This document shows, one piece after another, positions 53,049 to 61,192 of a stretch of 64,000 nucleotides of DNA (position 1 is the first letter of the stretch; each line of letters starts with the position of its first letter). Both the position numbers and the translations under genes were made by a program. Source of the DNA: Glycomyces paridis (lineage in GTDB: Bacteria > Actinomycetota > Actinomycetes > Mycobacteriales > Micromonosporaceae); NCBI RefSeq assembly GCF_004912155.1, contig NZ_STGX01000002.1, forward strand, positions 186,968 to 250,967, read 5' to 3'. The notes below the pieces were generated by a model. It made no database searches, was not told the DNA's origin, and saw only the letters and a program-made list of their open reading frames with translations.

Positions 53049-53924
53049 TCAGGCCCTGCGGCGCCAGGCGGTGACGGTCGCCGAGACGGTGACCGTCACC
53101 GGGTCGGGCAGCGCGGCGAGGGCCGCCGCGAAGGCGTCCGCGTCGAGGTGGCGGGCGCTCGGCCCCATCCCGACGAGCAGGCGCACTTTGTCGTGCGCCA
53201 GTTCCATGGCATAGCGGAGCTCGTCGGTCCGCTCGGCCTCGAAGAGGGTCCCGAGCTGGTCGGCGGTCCGCTGCGGTTTCTCGGGGTCGACGCTCAGCAA
53301 GTCCAAGGCGTCGACGAGTTCGCGCAGGTGGTCGTGACGGGGGGTCAGGACCGCCAGCACGCCTTCCGGGTGGAGGATGCGCGCGATCTCGTCGGCGTTG
53401 CGGGGGGCGAAGACGTTGAGGACCGCGGCGGCGGCGCCTTCGCGCAGCGGCATCCGCCGCCACGCGTCGGCGAGGACCGCGGTGAGCCGCCCCTGAGTTC
53501 CGGCGGCGAGCCGCGGTCCGTCGTCTCCGGGGACCTCCCGGCGGGCGCAGCGGCGCAGCGCGTACTTCGAGGTGTCGAGGCCGACGCCGACCCGCGAGGG
53601 ATCGGCGGCCAGCGCCGCGGCGAGGTAGTGGCCGGTGCCGCAGCCCGGTTCGACCACGGCGCCGGGTGCGTCGGTGCGCGAGGCGGCGGCGACGGCCGCC
53701 AGGAGCGGGTCGTAGGCGCCCGAGGAGAGGAAGTCCTCGCGGGCGGCGACCTGGTCGGCGGTGTCGCCGGTGGTGGCGTTGGAGCCGGGGGCCAGGAGCG
53801 GGGCGTAGCCCTGCTTGGCGAGGTCGAACGAGTGCCCGTCGGGGCACGAGAGGCGCCGGTCGTTCTGGGCGAGGGCCCCGCCGCAGTTGGGGCAGGCGAG
53901 CGCGTCGAGCGCGGGCAGGCTCAT
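53049..53924 (-). CDS. RlmA-like 23S rRNA (guanine-N1)-methyltransferase
   Basis: A 291-residue SAM-dependent methyltransferase. An N-terminal zinc site is CPNCGG with CPDGH (about 11-32). The SAM motif VVEPGCGTGHYLAA is near residue 90, and the family motifs KQGYAPLL and LNVFAPRN are present. RlmA(I)/(II) methylate G745/G748 of 23S rRNA, and the actinomycete homologue TlrB gives resistance to tylosin-type macrolides. The ATG at 53924 overlaps the TetR stop upstream (ATGA), so the two are coupled. Confidence 0.9.
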   Translation of the reverse strand: MSLPALDALACPNCGGALAQNDRRLSCPDGHSFDLAKQGYAPLLAPGSNATTGDTADQVAAREDFLSSGAYDPLLAAVAAASRTDAPGAVVEPGCGTGHYLAAALAADPSRVGVGLDTSKYALRRCARREVPGDDGPRLAAGTQGRLTAVLADAWRRMPLREGAAAAVLNVFAPRNADEIARILHPEGVLAVLTPRHDHLRELVDALDLLSVDPEKPQRTADQLGTLFEAERTDELRYAMELAHDKVRLLVGMGPSARHLDADAFAAALAALPDPVTVTVSATVTAWRRRA

Positions 53925-54553
53925 GCGCCGGACTCGGATTCGGGGGCCGCGGGGTCGGGGACGGCGAAGTCCGGGTCGAGCAGGTGCACGAAGGCGCGGA
54001 AGGCGGCGGGCATGTCGAGGTTCTCCGGTTCGTGGAGCCATTGGAATTGGAGCCCGTCCATGATCGCGACCACGAGCGGCGCGGCCTCCTCCGGGGTGAG
54101 CCCGGTGGGCAGGCGGTCACCCCACTCGGTCCGCAGGGTCGCGGCGATGGCCTCGCGCACCCGCCGGTAGCGGCGCCGGAAGTAGTCGGCCGCCGGGTAG
54201 TCCTCGGTGACGGACTCGCCCAGGAGCGCCGAGAAGGTGCGCACGATCGCCTCGCGGTGCGCGTTCGCGTCGACCACGCCCACGGTGGCGGCCATCGACA
54301 TCGGCTCGGACACGATGTCGCGACCGCCGGTGTCCCAGCGCTCGCGCAGCAGCAGCACCCCGATGAGCAGGTCCTCCTTGCTCGGGAAGTAGTGCAGGAG
54401 GCCCTGCTGGGTGAGCCCGACCTTCTCGGCGACGGCCGACAGGCTCGCCCCGCGGTAGCCGCGCTCGGCGATGACCTCGATCGCGGCGCGCACGATCTCC
54501 TCGCGGCGGGCCTGGCCGCGCGCGTTGTGTCGGGGACCGGGCTGCGTGGGCAT
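53921..54553 (-). CDS. TetR family transcriptional regulator
   Basis: A 210-residue TetR repressor. The helix-turn-helix is at about 20-60 (ASLSAVAEKVGLTQQGLLHYFPSKEDLL region), with a helical ligand domain after it. The ATG at 54553 has GAGAGG six bases upstream. It is translationally coupled to the rRNA methyltransferase gene and divergent from a GH3 beta-glucosidase, so it may control either or both. Confidence 0.92.
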   Translation of the reverse strand: MPTQPGPRHNARGQARREEIVRAAIEVIAERGYRGASLSAVAEKVGLTQQGLLHYFPSKEDLLIGVLLLRERWDTGGRDIVSEPMSMAATVGVVDANAHREAIVRTFSALLGESVTEDYPAADYFRRRYRRVREAIAATLRTEWGDRLPTGLTPEEAAPLVVAIMDGLQFQWLHEPENLDMPAAFRAFVHLLDPDFAVPDPAAPESESGA

Positions 54554-54579
54554 GGGCGGCCTCTCGGTTCGGGTGCTCG

Positions 54580-54591
54580 ATGCTCCAGCAT
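54580..54591. promoter_or_regulatory. Candidate operator ATGCT-CC-AGCAT
   Basis: A 12-base palindrome lies in the 122-base divergent gap between the TetR and GH3 genes, close to the TetR start. Position and symmetry suit a repressor site; nothing more supports it. Confidence 0.35.
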
Positions 54592-54675
54592 AGATAATCA
54601 CGAATCGGCATCAGGGCCTACCGGTCGGTCGGAGCGAGTGGCAGACTCCGTTGCGAGAGATTGGAGAGGCCCCTG

Positions 54676-57141
54676 ATGACCGAATGGACCGTCCCCGACG
54701 ACCGGCCCGACTACGCGGCCGCGATCGAGGCCGCGCTGGCGCGGCTCGACCTGGAGACGAAGGCCGCCCTGCTCGGCGGCCGCGACATGTGGCGCACGGT
54801 CGCCGCACCCGAGGCGGGACTGCGGTCGATGACCGTCTCCGACGGGCCGATCGGGGTGCGCGGCCGGTTCTGGACCGCGGCCGACCCGTCCCTGGCGCTG
54901 CCGAGCCCCACCGCGCAGGCCGCGTCCTGGGACCCCGAGCTCGTGCGCCGCATCGGGCACCTCCTCGCGGCCGAGTCGCGCCGCAAGGAGGTCGACGTGC
55001 TGCTGGCGCCCACGATCAACCTGCACCGCTCCCCGCTGGGCGGGCGCCACTTCGAGGGCTTCAGCGAGGACCCGTACCTGACCGGGCGCATCGCGCAGGC
55101 CTACGTCGCGGGCGTGCAGGAGCACGGCGTGGGCACCACCATGAAGCACTACGTCGCCAACGACGCCGAGACCGACCGGTTCACCGTCGACAACATCGTC
55201 GACGAGCGGACCTTCCGCGAGCTGTACCTGCGGCCCTTCGAGATGGTGACCGAGGCGGTGCGCCCGTGGGGCGTCATGACCGCCTACAACGCCGTCAACG
55301 GCACCACGATGAGCGCGAACGTCGAACTCATGGCGGTGCTGCGCGAGGAGTTCGGCTTCGACGGGTTCAACGTCTCGGACTGGGGCGCCGCCCGCCACAC
55401 CGTCGGGGACGTCGAGGCGGGCCTGGACCTGGCGATGCCCGGCCCGTTCACCGTCTACGGCGAACACCTTGTGGCGGCCGTGCGCGAGGGACGCGCGAAG
55501 GAGTCCGACGTGGACGCGGCCGTGCGGCGGCTGCTCCTGCTCGCCGCCCGCGTCGGCGCCCTCGACGGCGTCGCACCGGCCGCGGAACCTCCGGTCGAGT
55601 CCCCCGACGCGGCGGCGACGCTCCGCGAGATCGCCCGCCGCTCCTTCGTCCTCCTCCAGAACGACGCCCCCGCCGGCGCGGACGCCCCGGCCCTGCCGCT
55701 CGACGCCGGCGCCCTCGCCTCGCTCGCGCTCATCGGACCCGCCGCGGCCGAGGCCCGCATCCTCGGCGGCGGCTCGGCCACCGTGTTCCCCGAACGCGTC
55801 GTCTCCCCGCTCGACGGCCTCCGCGCAGCCCTCGGCGACCGCGTCGTCTACGCCCAGGGCGTCGACCTGTACGAGCAGATCCTCGCCGCCAAGCACGGCT
55901 TCGACCTCGCCGTCCGGCCCGTCCTGCGCGACGGCGCCGAGGGGCCCGCGCAGGCGCTCGCCAGCGGCGACGTCAAGTGGATGGGCTACGTGCCCGGCGA
56001 CGTCGACCCCGAGGACTTCGACCACGCCGTGGTCGAGGGCACGTTCACCGTGCGCACCGGCGGCGAGCACGTCTTCGGCACGCGCGGCACCGGGCACCAC
56101 CGGCTCCTCGTGGACGGCGAGGTCGTCTTCGACGGCGACCAGGAGGTCATCGGCGAGGACCCCTTCGAGGCGTTCTTCGGACCCGGCGTCGAACGCGCGC
56201 GCCTCCCGCTCGAAGCGGGCCGCACCATCGCCGTCCGCCTGGAGTACACGCCGGTGTCGGCGTTCCCCGCGGGATTCCCGCCCTCGATCCTGTTCGGCCT
56301 CATGCACACCGAGCCCCGCCCCGACGAGGACCGGCTCATCGCCGAAGCGGTCGCCGCCGCCCGCGAGGCCGAAGTGGCGGTCGTGGTCGTCTCGACCACG
56401 GCGCTGACGGAGTCCGAGGGCTTCGACCGGCCCGACCTGCGCCTGCCGGGCCGCCAGGACGAGCTGGTCGCGGCCGTCGCCGCCGTCAACCCGAACACGG
56501 TCGTCGTCGTCAACACCGGCTCGCCGGTCGAGATGCCCTGGGCCGGCGACGTGGCCGCGGTCCTCCTCACCTGGTTCCCCGGCCAGGAGGGCGGCGCCGC
56601 CCTCGCCGAGGTCATCCTCGGCGCCGAGCCCGGCGGGCGCCTCACCACGACCTGGCCGAAGACCCTCGCGGACGCCCCGGTCACACGCGTCGTCCCGAAC
56701 GAGGACGGCGAACTGCACTACGACGAGGGGATCTTCATCGGCTACCGGGCCTGGGAGCGGCGCGGCGGCCCCGCCCCGGCCCACTGGTTCGGGCACGGCC
56801 TCTCGTACACCGACTGGACCTACGAGGAGATCGCCGTGGACGGGCGCCTCGTCCGCGTCCGGGTGCGCAACACCGGAAGCCGCACCGGCCGCGAGGTCGT
56901 GCAGGTGTACCTCTCGCCGCAGGAGGGCGTCGAGGTCCCCGGCGGCATCGAGGCCCACCGCCTCGCGGGCTTCGCCGCGGTCGAGGCGGCCCCCGGCGAG
57001 GCGGTCGAGGTGACCGTGGAGCTGGAGGAGCGCTCGTTCCAGGTGTGGGACGGCGGCTGGCGCACCGTCCCGGGGACGTGGACCGCCTCGGCGGGCCGCA
57101 GCGTCGCCGACCTGCCCCTGTCGGCCCCGGTCGAAGCATGA
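54676..57141 (+). CDS. GH3 family beta-glucosidase with PA14 and fibronectin-like domains
   Basis: An 821-residue glycoside hydrolase family 3 enzyme. Order: TIM-like domain with nucleophile Asp235 in NVSDWGA and KHYVAND; first part of the alpha/beta domain; inserted PA14 domain (about 400-545); the rest of the alpha/beta domain with acid/base Glu in TESEGFDRPDLRLPGRQ; C-terminal fibronectin III-like domain. There is no signal peptide, so it acts inside the cell on imported beta-glucosides. The ATG at 54676 has GGAGAGG six bases upstream. Confidence 0.94.
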   Translation: MTEWTVPDDRPDYAAAIEAALARLDLETKAALLGGRDMWRTVAAPEAGLRSMTVSDGPIGVRGRFWTAADPSLALPSPTAQAASWDPELVRRIGHLLAAESRRKEVDVLLAPTINLHRSPLGGRHFEGFSEDPYLTGRIAQAYVAGVQEHGVGTTMKHYVANDAETDRFTVDNIVDERTFRELYLRPFEMVTEAVRPWGVMTAYNAVNGTTMSANVELMAVLREEFGFDGFNVSDWGAARHTVGDVEAGLDLAMPGPFTVYGEHLVAAVREGRAKESDVDAAVRRLLLLAARVGALDGVAPAAEPPVESPDAAATLREIARRSFVLLQNDAPAGADAPALPLDAGALASLALIGPAAAEARILGGGSATVFPERVVSPLDGLRAALGDRVVYAQGVDLYEQILAAKHGFDLAVRPVLRDGAEGPAQALASGDVKWMGYVPGDVDPEDFDHAVVEGTFTVRTGGEHVFGTRGTGHHRLLVDGEVVFDGDQEVIGEDPFEAFFGPGVERARLPLEAGRTIAVRLEYTPVSAFPAGFPPSILFGLMHTEPRPDEDRLIAEAVAAAREAEVAVVVVSTTALTESEGFDRPDLRLPGRQDELVAAVAAVNPNTVVVVNTGSPVEMPWAGDVAAVLLTWFPGQEGGAALAEVILGAEPGGRLTTTWPKTLADAPVTRVVPNEDGELHYDEGIFIGYRAWERRGGPAPAHWFGHGLSYTDWTYEEIAVDGRLVRVRVRNTGSRTGREVVQVYLSPQEGVEVPGGIEAHRLAGFAAVEAAPGEAVEVTVELEERSFQVWDGGWRTVPGTWTASAGRSVADLPLSAPVEA

Positions 57142-57142
57142 C

Positions 57143-57177
57143 GAAAGGGCGGGCGGGGTCTCCCCGCCCGCCCTTTC
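57143..57177. terminator. 16-bp bidirectional terminator
   Basis: A 16-bp perfect stem (57143-57158 with 57162-57177) with loop TCT lies between the GH3 gene and the convergent small membrane-protein gene. Confidence 0.8.
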
Positions 57178-57185
57178 CACGAAAC

Positions 57186-57518
57186 CTAGAACCCGGCGGA
57201 GTCCTCGCGCAGGGCCCGGTCGGAGCGCACCGGGGTGGTGACGCCCGCGGAGTCCCACGGCTGCGCCTTCGGGGGCTCGTCCGCGCTGGTCGTGAAGTTC
57301 TCGATGATGTCGCCGAACTTCGTGCCCTTGATCTTGTCCTGGGCCGCGTTCGCGGCCTTCCCCGCCTGTGAGCGAACTGACGACGCGACCTGCTGGACCC
57401 GGTCGTTCCCGGTCACGCGTCGCGCGTAGTCCGCGATCTGGTCGTACCGCTCGCGCCCGGCCTTCGCCCCCAGGACGTAGCCGATCGCGAACCCGGCCAC
57501 GAGATACCACTTCCGCAT
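57186..57518 (-). CDS. YtxH-like small membrane protein
   Basis: A 110-residue protein that begins with a membrane segment and the actinobacterial pattern GFAIGYVLGAKAGRERYDQI (about 9-28). An amphipathic helical region and a disordered C-tail follow. Related small proteins are common in actinomycetes and have no proven role; an envelope or stress function is often supposed. The ATG at 57518 has GGAGGCAAAA upstream. Confidence 0.8.
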   Translation of the reverse strand: MRKWYLVAGFAIGYVLGAKAGRERYDQIADYARRVTGNDRVQQVASSVRSQAGKAANAAQDKIKGTKFGDIIENFTTSADEPPKAQPWDSAGVTTPVRSDRALREDSAGF

Positions 57519-57772
57519 TTTTGCCTCCCCCGGCCGACCCTAGGGCCGGACGCTGCCTCGGTTTGCCTGTGCTCTGGAGTTCACGCTGCGTTGCCGCATA
57601 CAGCGGCCATTCTGCCCCATCACCGGCTACCCCCGCGGACCATGACGAAAACCCGCCCCCGCCGATCCCCGCACCGGACCCACGCCACACCCAACCCCGC
57701 TGGCGCCCTCCCACGCCGATCCTGTACGCTCGTATCCGGTTCGCAAGGCGGAAAAGCCGAGCTAGAACCCCT

Positions 57773-57848
57773 TCCCCAATAGCTCAATTGGCAGAGCAGC
57801 CGACTGTTAATCGGCAGGTTCTTGGTTCGAGTCCAAGTTGGGGAGCCA
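57773..57848 (+). tRNA. tRNA-Asn (anticodon GUU)
   Basis: A complete cloverleaf: acceptor TCCCCAA/TTGGGGA, D-arm AGCTCAATTGGCAGAGC, anticodon loop CTGTTAA with GUU at 57806-57808, T-arm TTGGTTCGAGTCCAA, discriminator G and an encoded CCA at 57846-57848. Confidence 0.97.
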
Positions 57849-57862
57849 AACTAGAGGAATCC

Positions 57863-57895
57863 GAACCCCCGGCCGGGAAAACCGGCCCGGGGTTC
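57863..57895 (+). terminator. tRNA-Asn terminator
   Basis: A 14-position stem with one C-C mismatch (57863-57876 with 57882-57895) is followed by TTCTCTTT, 14 bases after the tRNA. Confidence 0.75.
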
Positions 57896-58005
57896 TTCTC
57901 TTTCCCGGGCCCATCGCACTCCCACCGGGGACTGAACACCCGCAGCGCCGGGAACAGCGGACGGACCGGCTACCGCACCTCATCGGCGAGCAGGGACTCG
58001 CGAGC

Positions 58006-58479
58006 TCACTTGAGCTTCGTGTAGAAGGTTTCGTCGTCGACGCCGGTGTCGATGTTGTAGGCGTAGAGCTTTAGCTCGTCGTCTTCAGTGAAGATGAGCT
58101 CGTGGGTGAAGTCGATCGTGCGGTCCTCGCCTCGTGCGAGGTCGATCCATTCGCCAGCTTCGCTCACGTTGCAGTCGTATGCGATGGAACCTTCTTCGTC
58201 GTACTTTTCGAAGGGGTACTCATCGCAGAGCCGCCAGGTTCCCTTGTCCTCCAGCTGGATGTCGTTGTAGCTGGCGCTCGTGAGAGTGAAGGTGCCGTCT
58301 TGGCGGAAGTCGATCGTGAGGATGCCGCCCTCCCAGATTCCGACGACCTCATCGAAGGCGACCTTCTCGACGGGCGGGTCCTCGAACGGTGCGGGGAGTG
58401 CACAGGCAAGCGTGACGATGAGAGCGAACGCACCCGCGATGAGGAGGTGGGGGCGGCGCAGTTCGGGGTGGGGATTCAT
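58006..58479 (-). CDS. Exported hypothetical protein, lower GC
   Basis: A 157-residue protein with an N-terminal export signal (RRPHLLIAGAFALIVTLACALPAP). The Cys may be lipidated, though the lipobox is atypical. A small beta-rich domain follows (VGIWEGGILTIDFRQDGTFTLTSASYN), resembling lipocalin-like secreted proteins; no family is claimed. Base composition is clearly less GC-rich than its neighbours. The ATG at 58479 has GGAGA six bases upstream; an ATG at 58524 would lie inside the palindromic upstream site. It may be recently acquired. Confidence 0.65.
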   Translation of the reverse strand: MNPHPELRRPHLLIAGAFALIVTLACALPAPFEDPPVEKVAFDEVVGIWEGGILTIDFRQDGTFTLTSASYNDIQLEDKGTWRLCDEYPFEKYDEEGSIAYDCNVSEAGEWIDLARGEDRTIDFTHELIFTEDDELKLYAYNIDTGVDDETFYTKLK

Positions 58480-58737
58480 TTGTGTCTCCGACTCGAGTCC
58501 CGGCAAGAACATGGAATTGAACATGTTCAGCTTCTAGAGCGAGCCTACCTCATTGCTGAACAAGTTCAACTTTGACGTGCGGAAGACCTGGGCGGCGGAT
58601 TCGCCAGTCGTGAGCAGCTCCAGCGATTCGGCGGTGCCGACGCCTCTACCCGCCTCTCGTGAACTCGCTGACTTAGAAATGTTCTAAGTCAGCTTCGTCC
58701 TTAGTCAGTTGAACCCATCGAGTCCTCGGGAACAGAC
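58480..58737. other. AT-richer intergenic region with palindromes
   Basis: A gene-free stretch upstream of the 58006-58479 gene. It holds two related palindromes, TGAACATGTTCA (58518-58529) and TGAACAAGTTCA (58557-58568). It also holds a perfect 12-bp inverted repeat with loop ATG at 58667-58693. No other reading frame is convincing. Confidence 0.6.
58518..58568 (-). promoter_or_regulatory. Paired operator-like palindromes
   Basis: Two 12-base palindromes of the form TGAAC-N2-GTTCA start 39 bases apart. A GAACATG half-copy (58507-58513) precedes the first. They lie upstream of the exported-protein gene, where a regulator could bind. They differ from the actinobacterial LexA site, which has a 4-base centre. 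Confidence 0.45.
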
Positions 58738-58796
58738 GAGCCTGAGCATGGCGAAAGGCCGGTCCTTCGGACCGGCCTTTCGCCATGCTCAGGCTC
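58738..58796 (-). terminator. 28-bp perfect hairpin overlapping a stop codon
   Basis: The arms 58738-58765 and 58769-58796 are perfectly complementary over 28 bp with loop TTC. The right arm includes the stop codon (58789-58791) and last codons of the oxidoreductase gene. The inner part resembles the terminator at 63531-63560. Confidence 0.75.
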
Positions 58797-60150
58797 CGGG
58801 GAGGCGGGTGAGGGCGTCCTCTACTGCTCGGTGGAAGGTCGGGTAGGCGTAGATCATGGTGCGGAGGCGGGCGAGGGGGGTGCGTTCGTGGACGGCGAGG
58901 GTGAGCATGGAGAGGGTCTCGCCGCCGGTGGGGCCGGCGGAGGTGGCGCCGACGAGGATGGCGCGGTCGGTGTCGGCGACGAGTTTGACGAAGCCGTCGT
59001 TGCCGGTCTTGTGGATCCAGCCGCGTGAGGAGGCGGGGAGGTCGGAGATCGCGGTGGCGACGTCGAGGCCCTGGTCGCGGGCCTGGCGTTCGGTGAGGCC
59101 GACGGCGCCGATCTCGGGGTCGGTGAAGGTGACGCGCGGGACGGCGTGGTATTCGGCGCCGAGGCGGTCCTTGCCGAGGACGTGGTCGGTGACGATGGCG
59201 GCCTGGTACATCGACATGTGGGTGAAGGCGCCTTTGCCGGTGATGTCGCCGACGGCGTAGACGCCGTCGGCGATCCGCAGGTGCTCGTCGGTGGCGAGGG
59301 AGCGGCCGGAGGCGTCGACGCCGATCGACTCCAGGCCGAGGCCGGCGAACTGCGGGCGGCGGCCGGTGGCGACGAGAAGGCGTTCGGCCTGGAGGCGGAG
59401 GTCGCCGCCGGTGACGGTGAAGGTGCCGCCGTCGTGGGCCACGGACTCGATCGCGGTGCCGGTGTGGACGGTGAGGCCCTCAGCTTCGAAGACCTTGGCG
59501 ACGAGGTCGCCCGACTCGGGCTCCTCCAGGCTGAGCAGTCGCTCGGCGGCCTCGACGACGGTGACACGGGTGCCGAAGCGGGAGAAGGCCTGCGCCATCT
59601 CCAGGCCGATGGCGCCGCCGCCGAGCACGATGAGGGACTCGGGCGTCTCGGTGGCCGCGACCGCCTCGCGGTTCGTCCAGAAGGGCGTCCCGGCCAGACC
59701 GTCGATCGGGGGGACGGCCGGCTCGGTGCCGGTGTTGAGGATGATCGCCTTGGCGGCGTTGAACTCCTGGTCGCCGACGCGGACCGTGCCGGGGCCGGTG
59801 ATCGCGGCCTCGCCGCGCACGAGGCGGCCCCCGGCCTCGGTGAGGCGGTCGGCGGCGGCCTGGTCGTTCCAGTCGTCGGTGGCCTCGTCGCGGATGCGGC
59901 GCGCGACGGCGCCGAAGTCGGGCGAGACCTCGGCGGCGCCCGCGAGGTCGGGGACGCGGCGGGCCTCGGCGAGCGCGTCGGCGCCGCGGACCATCATCTT
60001 GGTCGGTATGCAGCCGTAGTAAGGGCATTCGCCGCCGACGAGGCGGCGTTCGACGCCGACCACCGACAGCCCGGCCCGGGCGAGCGCGCCCGCCGCCGAC
60101 TCGCCGCCGGGCCCCAGGCCCACCACCACGACATCCACTCGCTCCGCCAC
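58789..60150 (-). CDS. FAD/NAD(P)-dependent pyridine nucleotide-disulfide oxidoreductase
   Basis: A 453-residue flavoprotein. The FAD motif is GLGPGGESAAGAL (about 11-23), the redox disulfide is in GGECPYYGCIPTK (about 39-51), and the NAD(P) motif is VLGGGAIGLEMAQAFSRFG. The second FAD motif YAVGDITGKGAFTH and a dimerisation domain follow. The C-terminal segment reads YAYPTFHRAVEDAL, so the catalytic His of lipoamide dehydrogenase (HAHPT) is Tyr; the substrate is therefore probably not lipoamide. The GTG at 60150 has AGGGGAG upstream. Confidence 0.9.
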   Translation of the reverse strand: MAERVDVVVVGLGPGGESAAGALARAGLSVVGVERRLVGGECPYYGCIPTKMMVRGADALAEARRVPDLAGAAEVSPDFGAVARRIRDEATDDWNDQAAADRLTEAGGRLVRGEAAITGPGTVRVGDQEFNAAKAIILNTGTEPAVPPIDGLAGTPFWTNREAVAATETPESLIVLGGGAIGLEMAQAFSRFGTRVTVVEAAERLLSLEEPESGDLVAKVFEAEGLTVHTGTAIESVAHDGGTFTVTGGDLRLQAERLLVATGRRPQFAGLGLESIGVDASGRSLATDEHLRIADGVYAVGDITGKGAFTHMSMYQAAIVTDHVLGKDRLGAEYHAVPRVTFTDPEIGAVGLTERQARDQGLDVATAISDLPASSRGWIHKTGNDGFVKLVADTDRAILVGATSAGPTGGETLSMLTLAVHERTPLARLRTMIYAYPTFHRAVEDALTRLPGA

Positions 60151-60369
60151 GTCGGGCTCCCCTCGTTCGCGTCCGACCCCCGACGATACCGGTGTCCGCG
60201 TGCCGAGGGGCCGCTCTCCGAAGTGGATGCGATGGTGCGGACGCGTTTGCGCCAGGCGTGAATCGGGTAGGGTCGCGTGGGCGCCCTCGCGGGCGTCGAC
60301 CCGGTGGGCCGTGGCGAGGTGCGGACGGCCGCCGAGGGACCGGTCCGCCCGTGCACCCGGAGGAAACCG

Positions 60370-61191
60370 ATGATCGAGTTCCGCGACGTCACGAAGCGCT
60401 TCCCCGGCGGCACGACCGCCGTCGACGGGTTCGACCTGGTGATCCCCTCGCACAAGACGACCGTGTTCGTGGGCTCCTCGGGCTGCGGCAAGACCACGCT
60501 GCTGCGCATGATCAACCGCATGGTCGAGCCGACTTCGGGCACCGTCCTCATCGACGACGAGGACGTCGCCTCGCGCCCGGCGGTGGCCCTGCGCCGCAGC
60601 ATCGGCTACGTCATGCAGAACTCCGGGCTCCTGCCGCACTTCACCGTCGCGGAGAACATCGGGACAGTGCCGCGGCTCAACGGCGGCACGAGGCGCGCCG
60701 CGCGGGCGAGGGCCCTGGAACTCATGGAGGTCGTCGGGCTCGACCGGACGATGGCCGACCGGTACCCCAGCCAGCTCTCCGGAGGCCAGCAGCAGCGCGT
60801 GGGCGTCGCGCGCGGGCTCGCGGCCGACCCGAACATCCTGCTCATGGACGAGCCGTTCGGCGCGGTCGACCCGATCGTGCGCGCCGAGCTCCAGCAGGAG
60901 CTGCTGCGGCTGCAACGGGAGCTGGACAAGACCGTGGTGTTCGTGACGCACGACATCGACGAGGCGTTCCTGCTCGGCGACCAGGTGGTGATCCTCGCCG
61001 CGGGCGCGAAGCGGCTCCAGGTGGGCAGCCCCAGCGAGATCATCGAGGCGCCCGCGGACGAGTTCGTGGCGGCGTTCATCGGCACCGAGCGCGGCAAACG
61101 CGAACTGCGCGTCAAGCAGACGGCGAACGGACCGGTGCTCGTGGACGCCGAGGGCCGCACGCAGGGCGTCCTCGTGGAAGGCGGCGCGTGA
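60370..61191 (+). CDS. Osmoprotectant ABC transporter ATPase (OpuCA/ProV-like)
   Basis: A 273-residue ABC ATPase of the quaternary-amine uptake family. Walker A GSSGCGKTT is near residues 35-43, QNSGLLPHFTV forms the Q-loop, the signature is LSGGQQQRVGVARGLA, and Walker B is LLMDEPFGAVDP. It lacks the CBS pair found in longer osmosensing OpuA/OpuC ATPases. The ATG at 60370 has GGAGGA upstream. It is the first gene of a four-gene operon (ATPase, two permeases, binding protein). Confidence 0.93.
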   Translation: MIEFRDVTKRFPGGTTAVDGFDLVIPSHKTTVFVGSSGCGKTTLLRMINRMVEPTSGTVLIDDEDVASRPAVALRRSIGYVMQNSGLLPHFTVAENIGTVPRLNGGTRRAARARALELMEVVGLDRTMADRYPSQLSGGQQQRVGVARGLAADPNILLMDEPFGAVDPIVRAELQQELLRLQRELDKTVVFVTHDIDEAFLLGDQVVILAAGAKRLQVGSPSEIIEAPADEFVAAFIGTERGKRELRVKQTANGPVLVDAEGRTQGVLVEGGA

Positions 61192-61192
61192 G

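Noticed and set aside
58518-58568. LexA (SOS) boxes
   Set aside because: The palindromes have a 2-base centre (GAAC-N2-GTTC), whereas actinobacterial LexA boxes have GAAC-N4-GTTC.
57773-58740. Integrated mobile element at tRNA-Asn
   Set aside because: No integrase, no repeat of the tRNA 3' end found in the window, and the downstream genes are chromosomal.
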